A stretch of DNA of 64,000 nucleotides from Lagierella sp. (lineage in GTDB: Bacteria; Bacillota; Clostridia; Tissierellales; Peptoniphilaceae): the NCBI RefSeq assembly GCF_029983815.1, contig NZ_JASBYU010000009.1, forward strand, positions 1 to 64,000, given 5' to 3'. The notes under the pieces are model-generated. The model was not told the DNA's origin, ran no database searches, and worked only from the letters and a program-made list of their open reading frames with translations. Shown piece after piece: positions 17,756 to 26,151 of the stretch (its first letter is position 1; each line of letters begins with the position of its first letter). A program made the position numbers and the translations under genes.

Positions 17756-17794
17756 AATAACAGTTTTTTGTACCCATTTGTAGTAGCAGTTATT
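17756..17794. promoter_or_regulatory. Divergent control region of the MocR regulator and ECF S gene
   Basis: An AATAAC (17756-17761) and GTTATT (17789-17794) inverted pair lies between the two divergent genes. MocR proteins often bind such spaced sites near their own gene. Only the half-sites are visible, so this is a weak call. Confidence 0.3.
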
Positions 17795-17842
17795 CCTTTT
17801 AAAAGGGGGTCAGATACATTACAATATTATTAGGAGGTTTTT

Positions 17843-19231
17843 ATGAATCTATTTACCATACATTTTAACAAGGAGGATTATCTCTATGAGCAGCTTTATG
17901 AATATATTGTAGAGAGAATACACGATAAGTCATTAAAGCCTGGAGATAAATTGCCTTCTAAAAAGAAACTCGCGAAATACCTTCACATTTCTGAAAACAC
18001 CGTTGATAAGGCATATTCTCAACTATTGGTCGAAGGTTACATCTACTCTTTGGAGAGAAGTGGACACTATGTTGAAAAATTACAACTTCCAATTCGCTCT
18101 ACTCCCCTTAGGAAAAACAGAGAAGATACCGAAGAAAAGATTGAATATGAATATGATTTTTCATATGCGGGAATAGACCCAGATATATTTGATGCCACCA
18201 GTTATAAACAGGCCTTTAAGGAAGTTTCCAAAGACCCCACCTTGTTTTCCAGCAGAGGACCTTCCCAAGGGTCAATTAACTTAAGAGAATCCATCAAGGA
18301 CTATCTCTTTTCTTCCCGAGGTTTTTCATATTCCATTGAACAGATGATAATCTCATCTGGAACCGAAGCCTTATATCAAATACTATTACAGCTTATGGAG
18401 GAGGATAGGGTCTTTGGCCTAGAAAACCCTGGGTACCAAAGGATAGAAAGATATCTCAATAGGACAAAATTCGAATATCATCCTATAGAATTAGATGATG
18501 ATGGTATTAAGATTGAGGAGTTGATTGAAAAGGAAATAGATCTTGTGACTATCACCCCTTCCCATCAATTTCCCAGCGGAATAATATATCCTATGAAAAA
18601 AAGACTGGATCTACTGTCCTGGGCCTATGATTACAATTCCTATATTATAGAGGACGACTACGACTCGGAGTTTAGATATAGCGGAAAACCAATCCCTGCA
18701 TTAAAGTCCTTGGACAATCGAGACAAGGTTATTTATATGGGATCTTTCTCCAAATCATTTTCTCCTGCACTAAGGATATCCTATATGATTTTGCCCTATA
18801 GACTTATGGATAAGTACAATAAAATAAAAGACATTTACCCATGTCCTGTCTCTTATTTTACTCAGGAGACCTTTGGAGAGTGGATGGAACGGGGTTTTTT
18901 CTATAAACATCTCAATAAGACTAGAACCTACTATAGACAAAAACACAAAAAAATTGTTTCCTGTATTGAAAAGTCAAATCTAAATCTACAACTTCATGGA
19001 ACTGACTGCGGTCTTCACATGGTTCTTGAAATAAACGAAAATATAAGTAGGGATAGATTAAAGGAAAATTTAAAAAAAGATCGAATTAAAATCGATATGC
19101 TAAGGGACTATTACTATGGTGTAAAAGAATTTTTCCCAAGGCTATTGTTAGGATTTTCCACACTTCCAATGGATGAGATAGAAGAAGCTATAAAAGTACT
19201 ATTAAACTGTATAAAGAAATCCTTAGAATAG
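17843..19231 (+). CDS. MocR-type transcriptional regulator (GntR HTH fused to aminotransferase-like domain), PdxR-like
   Basis: 462 residues. The N-terminal GntR winged helix (about 1-75; KLPSKKKLAKYLHISENTVDKA) is followed by a linker and a fold-type I aminotransferase domain. The PLP-lysine motif is YMGSFSKSFSPALRI, and the EDDYDSEFRY segment is typical. MocR proteins sense PLP or amino acids, and the PdxR subgroup regulates vitamin B6 genes. No pdxST pair is present here, so uptake via the divergent ECF S component could be the controlled function. A TTAGGAGG ribosome site precedes the ATG. Confidence 0.88.
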   Translation: MNLFTIHFNKEDYLYEQLYEYIVERIHDKSLKPGDKLPSKKKLAKYLHISENTVDKAYSQLLVEGYIYSLERSGHYVEKLQLPIRSTPLRKNREDTEEKIEYEYDFSYAGIDPDIFDATSYKQAFKEVSKDPTLFSSRGPSQGSINLRESIKDYLFSSRGFSYSIEQMIISSGTEALYQILLQLMEEDRVFGLENPGYQRIERYLNRTKFEYHPIELDDDGIKIEELIEKEIDLVTITPSHQFPSGIIYPMKKRLDLLSWAYDYNSYIIEDDYDSEFRYSGKPIPALKSLDNRDKVIYMGSFSKSFSPALRISYMILPYRLMDKYNKIKDIYPCPVSYFTQETFGEWMERGFFYKHLNKTRTYYRQKHKKIVSCIEKSNLNLQLHGTDCGLHMVLEINENISRDRLKENLKKDRIKIDMLRDYYYGVKEFFPRLLLGFSTLPMDEIEEAIKVLLNCIKKSLE

Positions 19232-19270
19232 AAAAAATCGAGTTTTTCAATACGAAAGACTCGATTTTTT
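19232..19270. terminator. Bidirectional terminator between the MocR gene and metQ
   Basis: AAAAAATCGAGT / ACTCGATTTTTT perfect 12-bp stem between convergent genes. Confidence 0.9.
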
Positions 19271-19279
19271 AGTATTCTA

Positions 19280-20101
19280 TTAATTAAATGCCGGTACTAC
19301 AGCACCCTTATACTTTTCATTTATAAAGTCTGCAGATTCCTTTGAACGCAATACCTTTACCAATTTTTGAATTTTTTCTGAATTTTCATCTCCCTTTCTA
19401 ACTACTATACAATTTACAAAAGGAGTGTCGTTACCTTCTATTGCCAGTGAATCCTTTACAGGATTTAAATCCACCTGCAATGCATAATTGGAGTTTATCA
19501 CTCCTAAATCCACGTCCTGATAGGTGTTATTTATATTTGCAGCTTCAACTATGGTAAACTTCAAGTTCTTTGGATTTTCTACTATATTCTTCTCAGTTGC
19601 CTTGATGTTTGTGTTGTCATCTAATTTGATCAAACCCTCTTTTTCTAAAAGCTGTAAAGCCCTTGCTCCATTGGAAACATCATCTGGAATTATCACCTCT
19701 GCCCCTTCCGGCACTTCATCAAGAGATTTGTATTTTGTAGAATAGATTCCCATTGGTTCAGAGTGAATTTCCCCTGCCACTACAAAATCGTATCCGAACT
19801 CTTCGATTTGTTGAGCTAAATACTGTTTATGTTGATAGAAGTTTGCGTCGATAGTCTTTTCTTCTAAAGCGGTATTTGGCATAATATAGTCATCAAAGGG
19901 TACAACCTCCACTGAGATACCCCCTTTTTCAAATTCATCCTTTAACCCTTCTAGAATCTCGCCGTGGGGAACTGCAGAAGCTCCAACTTTGACCACTTCA
20001 AGACCATCCTTATTGGAAGCTTCCTTATTTCCACTTCCCTTACATCCAACTAATGCAATTATCGTTATTGCCAGTATAATATATAAAATTTTCTTCTTCA
20101 T
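19280..20101 (-). CDS. metQ: Methionine ABC transporter substrate-binding lipoprotein MetQ
   Basis: 273 residues with a lipobox (ALVGC, Cys20) and the NlpA/MetQ fold: VKVGASAVPHGEIL near the mature N-terminus, then NANFYQHKQYL in its family form DANFYQHKQYL, and NSNYALQ. It is the extracytoplasmic methionine receptor of the MetNIQ importer and the third gene of metN-metI-metQ. Confidence 0.92.
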   Translation of the reverse strand: MKKKILYIILAITIIALVGCKGSGNKEASNKDGLEVVKVGASAVPHGEILEGLKDEFEKGGISVEVVPFDDYIMPNTALEEKTIDANFYQHKQYLAQQIEEFGYDFVVAGEIHSEPMGIYSTKYKSLDEVPEGAEVIIPDDVSNGARALQLLEKEGLIKLDDNTNIKATEKNIVENPKNLKFTIVEAANINNTYQDVDLGVINSNYALQVDLNPVKDSLAIEGNDTPFVNCIVVRKGDENSEKIQKLVKVLRSKESADFINEKYKGAVVPAFN

Positions 20102-20113
20102 AGATCTCTCCTT

Positions 20114-20770
20114 TTATTTTTTATTTATTTTTTTGCTTATATAAGTCCCAAGTAGCTGGACTATTTGAACTATTATTATGATTACCACTACAGATATTAT
20201 AAGTACATCATACATCCTTCTTTGATAGCCATATCTATAGGCCAATTGCCCAAGACCTCCACCACCTAAAATACCTACCATGGCAGAATATCCAATCACA
20301 TTGATAATAGTCATAGTAATACCTGAAACTATTGCCGGCATGGATTCTGGAATAATTACCTTGCTTATTATTTGCCCATTGGTTGAACCCATGGATTTTG
20401 CAGCTTCTATAAGCCCCTTCTCCACACTTAAAAAATAGCCCTCCATCAACCTTGCAACAAAGGGTATGGTTGCGATGGATAAAGAAAGAATCGAAGCCTC
20501 AGTCCCTGTAGAACGACCAATAAGAAGCCTTGCCAAAGGTATGACCAATAGGATTAAGATGACAAAGGGAATAGATCTAAATATATTGATTATGGTATCA
20601 AGTATTTTGTATAAAGTTGGCATCTCCCTTATTCCATCGGGTCTACTTACAGTAAGAAGTATACCAAGGGGAATACCGATGCCAATAGAAATAATTCCTG
20701 TTAAAAGCACCATATATATGGTAGTTAGGGTTTCTGGTGCAACCAAATTGAACAATTCTGAAAAATTCAT
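20114..20770 (-). CDS. metI: Methionine ABC transporter permease MetI
   Basis: 218-residue BPD-type permease with about five helices and the coupling motif EAAKSMGSTNGQIISKVIIPE, which contacts the ATPase. It forms the membrane channel of the methionine importer. Its start touches the end of metN (one-base overlap). Confidence 0.92.
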   Translation of the reverse strand: MNFSELFNLVAPETLTTIYMVLLTGIISIGIGIPLGILLTVSRPDGIREMPTLYKILDTIINIFRSIPFVILILLVIPLARLLIGRSTGTEASILSLSIATIPFVARLMEGYFLSVEKGLIEAAKSMGSTNGQIISKVIIPESMPAIVSGITMTIINVIGYSAMVGILGGGGLGQLAYRYGYQRRMYDVLIISVVVIIIIVQIVQLLGTYISKKINKK

Positions 20771-21774
20771 TATAACACCTCCGCCTTAACGCTCTTTTCT
20801 TCTAAATAATCCAAAATCCTGCCTAACTCCTCATTGTCACCTAGCACTTCAACTATCATATAACCCATGGATTCTCCCGTTACAGAATTTATCTTCCCTT
20901 GGATCAAGTTGATTTGGGAGTCAAAGCTTCTAATCAAATCCGATATAATTGGTTCCTTAGAAGTTTTTTCATCATAGGACAATCTTAGTAGCTTTCCCTC
21001 AGTCTGTGTCTTTTTCCATGATAGGGATTCATCTGGTTCAATAAGATTTTCAATAAAGGATATGGTCCTCTTGTTTTTTGGATTAGTGAAGATCCCCTTC
21101 ACCGTATTTTCCTCTATTATCTTTCCATTCTCCATTACAGCAACCCTATCGCAAATATCCTTAGCAACTTCCATCTGATGAGTAATCATGATTATCGTGG
21201 TGTTTAGCTCCTTTACAATCTTTCTAAATAGCTCGAGAATTTGCTTAGTATTAGCTGGATCCAAAGCTGAAGTTCCCTCATCGCTTAATAAGACCTTCGG
21301 CCTCATAGCTATGGCTCTCGCAATGGCCACCCTTTGCTTTTGCCCACCGGATATTTCAGAAGGATAAGCATTTTTCTTTTCCAATAAGTCTACGAATTCC
21401 AGAAGCTTTTCAACCCTATTTTTAATCTCAGTCTTAGAAATATTACTGATTTCCAAAGGATATGCTATATTCTCATAGACCGTCTTCTGGTTAAATAGGT
21501 TAAAGGACTGAAAGATCATCCCAATTTCCTTTCTTTCTTCCAAAAGCCTTTTACTATCCATAGACGTAATATCCTTGTCGTCGATTATTATAGTGCCTGA
21601 GCTTGGTTCTTCAAGCCTATTTAAGCATCTTATAAGCGTAGACTTTCCCGCTCCACTAAGACCGATTATCCCGTAGATTTCCCCAGGTGAAACCCTAAAT
21701 GAAACATCATCTACAGCTTTGAACTTTTTGTCCCCTATAGAAAATTCTTTAGTCAGGTTTTTTACTTCTATCAA
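20770..21774 (-). CDS. metN: Methionine ABC transporter ATPase MetN
   Basis: 334 residues: an ABC ATPase domain (Walker A GLSGAGKST, signature ISGGQKQR, Walker B VLLSDEGTSALD) followed by a C-terminal NIL domain (about 250-334) that binds methionine and inhibits transport when the cell is replete. The second Walker B carboxylate sits in DEGTS, as in other MetN proteins. First gene of metNIQ, with a near-consensus promoter. No SAM riboswitch or S-box was found upstream. Confidence 0.93.
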   Translation of the reverse strand: MIEVKNLTKEFSIGDKKFKAVDDVSFRVSPGEIYGIIGLSGAGKSTLIRCLNRLEEPSSGTIIIDDKDITSMDSKRLLEERKEIGMIFQSFNLFNQKTVYENIAYPLEISNISKTEIKNRVEKLLEFVDLLEKKNAYPSEISGGQKQRVAIARAIAMRPKVLLSDEGTSALDPANTKQILELFRKIVKELNTTIIMITHQMEVAKDICDRVAVMENGKIIEENTVKGIFTNPKNKRTISFIENLIEPDESLSWKKTQTEGKLLRLSYDEKTSKEPIISDLIRSFDSQINLIQGKINSVTGESMGYMIVEVLGDNEELGRILDYLEEKSVKAEVL

Positions 21775-21818
21775 AGTCCTTTCCTCCTTTCAAAACCCTT
21801 TTTGAAATTAATAATATG

Positions 21819-21847
21819 AGTATAGAAAAAAAGACCAGCAAAGTCAA
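21819..21847 (-). promoter_or_regulatory. metNIQ promoter embedded in the upstream terminator
   Basis: TTGACT (21842-21847), a 17-base spacer and TATACT (21819-21824). The -35 lies in the loop and the spacer in the 3' arm of the terminator of the preceding sirtuin gene. Confidence 0.72.
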
Positions 21848-21866
21848 CGAAATGCCGGTCTTTTGG
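21827..21866 (-). terminator. Terminator after the sirtuin gene
   Basis: On the minus strand AAAAGACCGGCA pairs with TGCTGGTCTTTT (12 bp, one G-U pair) and ends in seven T. Confidence 0.85.
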
Positions 21867-21879
21867 GTATACCTATTAT

Positions 21880-22623
21880 TTATAGCTGGATATCAGCCAA
21901 TTTTTCCATCACAGTTCCAATATCTTCGTAGAACACATAATCCGCTCTACTATCGTAATTTGTCTTAGTCTTATTAATTAAAACTAAGGTGTCGCCAGAG
22001 AAGTAATCTATAAATCCTGCAGCAGGATAGACCATCAAAGAAGACCCCCCTACTATTAATATTTCTGCATTTTGAATTAAATTAATCGCTTTAGAGATAT
22101 TATTATAATCCAAGGGTTCACCATAGAGTACAACATCCGGTCGAACCACTCCCTTACAGTCGGGACACTCTACTTTAAAATCACTATCTCTCATCTGGTC
22201 TATGTCAAAGAGCTTCCCACATTTTGTACAATAATAATCCCTTAAATTTCCATGGATCTCTACAACCTCTTTACTTCCTGCCATTTGATGTAAAGAGTCG
22301 ATATTTTGCGTAATAACACCCTTTAGTTTCCCCATTTTTTCAAGTTTCTCCAGAGCAATATGGCACTTATTGGGTTTTGCTTCATCGTAGATCAGATTGT
22401 TCTTTACATAGTCCATAAATTCATCTGGATGCTGGGCGAAAAACTCATGACTTAACATATACTCTGGACTATATCCTTTGTTGTTCTCCTGGTTGTAAAG
22501 TCCTGTAGCGGATCTAAAGTCTGGTATGCCCGAAGCTGTGGAAACACCAGCTCCACCAAAAAACACAATATTATTTGACCTCTTTATCCTATCCTTTAAT
22601 TCCAACAGATTATTTGAAGACAT
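21880..22623 (-). CDS. NAD-dependent protein deacylase (Sir2 family)
   Basis: 247-residue sirtuin. NAD-binding GGAGVSTASGIPDFRS, catalytic TQNIDSLHQ...EIHG and a four-cysteine zinc site (CTKCGKLF and CPDCKG) are all present. It removes acyl groups from lysine using NAD. Class-III deacylase residues (Tyr/Arg pair) were not confirmed, so acyl specificity is left open. It lies 12 bases after a nudix hydrolase gene and is probably cotranscribed with it. Confidence 0.92.
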   Translation of the reverse strand: MSSNNLLELKDRIKRSNNIVFFGGAGVSTASGIPDFRSATGLYNQENNKGYSPEYMLSHEFFAQHPDEFMDYVKNNLIYDEAKPNKCHIALEKLEKMGKLKGVITQNIDSLHQMAGSKEVVEIHGNLRDYYCTKCGKLFDIDQMRDSDFKVECPDCKGVVRPDVVLYGEPLDYNNISKAINLIQNAEILIVGGSSLMVYPAAGFIDYFSGDTLVLINKTKTNYDSRADYVFYEDIGTVMEKLADIQL

Positions 22624-22635
22624 AATATCGACCTC

Positions 22636-23094
22636 CTAGAAAAATTTAACGCCTTCACTATTATTGTCTGTAAAATAAAAGACAACCTCTTGACTCTTTC
22701 CAAGGTACACCTGTAACATTTCGTCCATGGAGGCAGACTTTTCCTTTACATCTATGAACTCTTTTAAGTCCATCCAAAAAAGCCTACCCTCATTACAAGA
22801 GTCTATCAACTCTCCACAAAAGTTTTCAGTATAGTACAAATGGGACAATAGCCTTATGTCCGTACTCTTTTCATACCACTGAACAATGCCCTTTAGCTTC
22901 AAATCAAAAACATCTAAATTAGTCTCTTCCTTTATTTCCCTTACACATGAATCATAAAGGGATTCCACCTTTTCCACATGACCTCCTGGAAAGGTCAGTC
23001 CCTCCCAGCCCTCTTTAATAGGTTTATCTAAAACCAAGACCTTTTCAGTCTTTGGATCATATATCATACACATATTAAGTAAAACAATTTCCAT
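22636..23094 (-). CDS. NUDIX hydrolase (8-oxo-dGTP diphosphatase-like)
   Basis: 152 residues with the nudix box GGHVEKVESLYDSCVREI followed by KEET, complete in its Glu residues. It probably hydrolyses an oxidised or other nucleoside diphosphate derivative. The YjhB/MutT-like form 'VLVLDKPIKEGWEGLTFPGG' is typical of Firmicute 8-oxo-dGTP phosphatases. The frame is open to 23187, but that stretch runs through the brnQ terminator. GGAGATAAT precedes the ATG at 23094, which I take as the start. The substrate is not determined by sequence. Confidence 0.8.
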   Translation of the reverse strand: MEIVLLNMCMIYDPKTEKVLVLDKPIKEGWEGLTFPGGHVEKVESLYDSCVREIKEETNLDVFDLKLKGIVQWYEKSTDIRLLSHLYYTENFCGELIDSCNEGRLFWMDLKEFIDVKEKSASMDEMLQVYLGKSQEVVFYFTDNNSEGVKFF

Positions 23095-23164
23095 ATTATC
23101 TCCATATTGATTTAGTTCATAGGAACTTTTAACCCTAAAAGAACCATTCCTCTTATCGAATTCG

Positions 23165-23191
23165 AAAAAAAGATGGTAGTCTACCATCTTT
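23165..23191 (-). terminator. Terminator after brnQ
   Basis: On the minus strand AAAGATGGTA / TACCATCTTT forms a tight hairpin followed by seven T. It rules out a start codon for the nudix gene inside it. Confidence 0.85.
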
Positions 23192-23194
23192 CAA

Positions 23195-24916
23195 TCATCT
23201 ATTCTTCATATATCTATTATATTCCACTTGGGTGTAGTATTTCAAATACCTGTCATTTAATAAGACTCCAAGATTAAATAATATTCCCCCTACAATTGAA
23301 TTCACAAATCCATCATTAGGTAAGAAATAAAGAGCTGCAAAGCCTAGGACCGTACCAAATCTACTCAATATTTGAGCAGGTCTACTCTTTTGTCTTTGCT
23401 GTACATAGAAGTTGTCCTTTAAAATCAAATACCTAAATAAGATACTAAGGATAAACACAATAAATCCAAATACAGGGAAAAATGAAAATGCCTCCTTCTT
23501 AAAATACTTATAAATGCCTTGGAATAGAAATATAGTTGCAACAATTTGTAAAAATAGGGCAAACCTTCTTAAAAGATGAAGATTCTTTTTCTTTAAAAAC
23601 CTAACGAATAAAGCAAATACCAGCCCTATAGCAGTAGGAACTATCCATCCAAAGGAAATGCTAAAAAGCGGGATATATCTTAAGGCAAAGCTTAATGCAT
23701 CTTCAATAAATCTTGTATTCTTCAAGGCCTCTGGTAATACTGAAAAAGCGTCAAAAACAGCTGTAACTCCTGTAAACAACAAAGTTATCCTATAGACGGA
23801 CATGTCCCAATCAAATAGTGGCGAAATCAACACCAAAATTATAATAACTATGGCAAGGGGATAAAGGAACACCAACACCGGCAAGGATAAATTTATTATC
23901 TGAGTCAAACCCACATTGGATATGATAAAGGATATTAGAGCTATTATTATTGCAAAGGCCAAATAACTTACTTTAGGAAATATCTTATTAAACACTTCTG
24001 AACAAGCAGTTATAAGTCCCGTAGCGGTTTTTAAACATGCAACTGTAACGATTACTGCCAATAGCAGTTGACCGGATGTGCCCATGAAATACTTTGCAAT
24101 TTCAGCAAGTGCAAGTCCCCCATTCTCCGATGGTGCCATGACCCCAAGACTTGAGGCCCCCATAAATATAAGGGCAGAGTAGATGATGGACATCAATACT
24201 ATTGTCACAACCCCCGATTTAATGGTGTATTTTACAATCTCTTTAGGCTGATCTATCCCTAAACTTCTTATAGCGTTTATTACTATTACCGAAAAGGCGA
24301 GGGCTGCCAGAACATCCATAGTATTATAACCTTCCACAAAGCCCTTTGAAAAAGGAGCAATACTATATAAATCGGTCACCGCTTGAACACTTGGATTTCC
24401 CATAGGTCTAAAAAATGCGAAGATCAATAGAATAGATAGGACCACCAAGAAAATCGGATTTAATACCTTTCCTATATAAGTCATAATCTTATTGGGCTTA
24501 AGGGCCAACAATAAGGCAACTAAATAAAAAACAAAAGTAAACGCCAAAAGTATAATACCATGATTATCCCCTGAAATATTGCTACTTAACCCTACTTCAA
24601 ATGATGTGGTACTTAGTCTAGGGAGGGCAAAGAACGGACCAATTGTCAAATAAAGTGCAATTGTAAAGAAATACCCAAAACCCTTACTTATTTTCTTTGT
24701 CATATCTAATAAGTCTTCAGATTTACTGTAACCTACGGCAAGTACACCTAAAAAGGGCATGCCTACAGCAGTGATTAAAAAACCAATTAGAGATGGTACA
24801 TAGTTACCTCCTGCCAATTGACCCATAAATACAGGAAATATCAAATTGCCTGCGCCAAAAAAGAGTCCAAATAGCATGGAGCCTATTACCAAGTAATTTT
24901 TACTTGATTTTTTCAA
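23195..24916 (-). CDS. brnQ: Branched-chain amino acid:cation symporter (BrnQ family) with C-terminal extension
   Basis: 573-residue membrane protein of the LIVCS family, which imports Leu, Ile and Val with Na+ or H+. The N-terminal LFGLFFGAGNLIFPVFMGQLAG is diagnostic. The core ends at about residue 450 (GWIVPTAIG). A further 120 residues with roughly four more hydrophobic segments and a basic, Tyr-rich tail follow, whereas typical members have about 440 residues. The role of the extension is unknown. No T-box or leucine-responsive leader is visible. It is a single-gene unit with its own terminator. Confidence 0.85.
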   Translation of the reverse strand: MKKSSKNYLVIGSMLFGLFFGAGNLIFPVFMGQLAGGNYVPSLIGFLITAVGMPFLGVLAVGYSKSEDLLDMTKKISKGFGYFFTIALYLTIGPFFALPRLSTTSFEVGLSSNISGDNHGIILLAFTFVFYLVALLLALKPNKIMTYIGKVLNPIFLVVLSILLIFAFFRPMGNPSVQAVTDLYSIAPFSKGFVEGYNTMDVLAALAFSVIVINAIRSLGIDQPKEIVKYTIKSGVVTIVLMSIIYSALIFMGASSLGVMAPSENGGLALAEIAKYFMGTSGQLLLAVIVTVACLKTATGLITACSEVFNKIFPKVSYLAFAIIIALISFIISNVGLTQIINLSLPVLVFLYPLAIVIIILVLISPLFDWDMSVYRITLLFTGVTAVFDAFSVLPEALKNTRFIEDALSFALRYIPLFSISFGWIVPTAIGLVFALFVRFLKKKNLHLLRRFALFLQIVATIFLFQGIYKYFKKEAFSFFPVFGFIVFILSILFRYLILKDNFYVQQRQKSRPAQILSRFGTVLGFAALYFLPNDGFVNSIVGGILFNLGVLLNDRYLKYYTQVEYNRYMKNR

Positions 24917-25102
24917 TTTACATTCCTCCTTCTTTCAAAATTTTGAAATTAATTATACTACAAACCGCTGAATTTTCCAATACTTATACTAAAATTCTTT
25001 GGATTTTTACAAATAAATTTCAATATTTTATCAACCTTTACAATCTTTTATTAAAATATGCTAAAATATATTTATCATCATTCAAAAAAAGGGGGAATTG
25101 TT

Positions 25103-25498
25103 TTGAAAAAGAAGATTTTATTATTATTTACGATGATTGTACTAGTTTTAGGAGTATCCAGTTGTAGTGAAAAAAACAATGTAGATTCAAGTTCAACAAC
25201 TGGCGATTATGAATCTAAAGCTACCATCGAACTAGTAGAAGATGGAGAAAAGTTTAAAGAAGAAACTCTAGAATTTAACGAAGACGAAAAGCTTTTGGAC
25301 ATTATGAAAAGAAATTTAGATATCGTCGAAAAAGACGGATTCATTGAATCCATCGAAAAAAAATCCCAAGATCCCGATAAGAACAAGTACTGGCTCTATG
25401 AGGTAAATGGAGAGATGGCACAAGTGGGTGCAAATGAGTACAAGCTTAAAGACGGCGACAAGGTCTTATTTAGATTAGAAGAATTGAAAAATGAGTAA
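25103..25498 (+). CDS. DUF4430 lipoprotein
   Basis: 131 residues. A signal peptide with lipobox GVSSC is followed by a DUF4430 (transcobalamin C-terminal-like) domain containing EFNEDEKLLDIMKRN and KYWLYEVNGEMAQVGANEYKLKDGDKVLFRLE. I place the start at TTG 25103, preceded by GGGGG. The upstream in-frame ATG has no ribosome site and would spoil the signal peptide. It overlaps the following ECF S gene by eight bases. DUF4430 proteins often accompany ECF S components and could act as an external ligand-binding partner. Cobalamin or a related corrinoid is a guess from the fold. Confidence 0.8.
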   Translation: MKKKILLLFTMIVLVLGVSSCSEKNNVDSSSTTGDYESKATIELVEDGEKFKEETLEFNEDEKLLDIMKRNLDIVEKDGFIESIEKKSQDPDKNKYWLYEVNGEMAQVGANEYKLKDGDKVLFRLEELKNE

Positions 25499-25991
25499 TA
25501 AAAAAATTACTTTTTTGGGTGTGATTGCAGGAGCCACCATTGCCGGAAGAATCTTGATGGCTCCCTTCCCCAATATCCAACCAGTGACTACAATTCTAAT
25601 ATTTGCAACAATTTACATTGGATTTGTAGAAGCGCTTATTTTAAACTTCCTTGTAATCTTTATCTCCAATCTTTACCTTGGCTTTGGACCTTGGACAATA
25701 TACCAAATTCTTAGCTTTGCAACAATAATACTAATAGCCTTTCTACTAAAAGTTTTTAAAGAGTTTAGACAGTCCCATCTTCTACAAAGTATCTTTTCAA
25801 TTGTTTCAGGTTTTATCTATGGTTTTATAATTTCCCTATTTACCGCAGCAAGTTTTTCAAAGGCAGATAATTTTTTTATCTACTATCTAAATGGGTTGTA
25901 CTTTGATTTACTTCACGGACTAGGCAATGGTGTTCTATACTTTTTATTAGTTCCACCACTAAAAAAAGGTTTGGATAGATATTTTAGTTGA
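25491..25991 (+). CDS. ECF transporter S component, possibly corrinoid
   Basis: 166 residues, about six hydrophobic segments, with AGRILMAPFPNIQPVT, a signature of an S-component group that includes cobalamin-type (CbrT-like) carriers. Translational overlap with a DUF4430 lipoprotein supports a two-part uptake unit. No cobalamin riboswitch precedes the pair, which weakens the B12 reading. The ATPase and EcfT subunits must be encoded elsewhere. Confidence 0.75.
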   Translation: MSNKKITFLGVIAGATIAGRILMAPFPNIQPVTTILIFATIYIGFVEALILNFLVIFISNLYLGFGPWTIYQILSFATIILIAFLLKVFKEFRQSHLLQSIFSIVSGFIYGFIISLFTAASFSKADNFFIYYLNGLYFDLLHGLGNGVLYFLLVPPLKKGLDRYFS

Positions 25992-25992
25992 T

Positions 25993-26021
25993 TTGACTTT
26001 CTTTGACTTTTGTTCTATAAT
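25993..26021 (+). promoter_or_regulatory. hsp20 promoter
   Basis: TTGACT (25993-25998), a 17-base spacer and TATAAT (26016-26021). No CIRCE or other heat-shock operator is seen. A leader of about 125 bases follows. Confidence 0.78.
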
Positions 26022-26151
26022 AATTTTAGGGTAAGTTTGCTTCTACCTAAGGCTAAACAGAATTAGAACCGAGAAAAAGTATAATTTTTTATTAGAAACA
26101 GGTACAGGTCTAATTTTGATTACAAGAAAAGTTATACAAGGAGTTGATTTA

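Noticed and set aside
21775..21879. SAM riboswitch upstream of metNIQ
   Set aside because: Only about 105 bases, taken up by a terminator and a promoter; no S-box core sequences.
23095..23187. Upstream start of the nudix hydrolase gene
   Set aside because: This stretch encodes the brnQ terminator and lacks a ribosome site; the ATG at 23094 has one.
24917..25102. Cobalamin riboswitch upstream of the DUF4430/ECF pair
   Set aside because: No B12-box (GCCACTG-like) sequence on the coding strand and too short for the full fold.
26022..26151. CIRCE operator in front of hsp20
   Set aside because: No TTAGCACTC-N9-GAGTGCTAA match.
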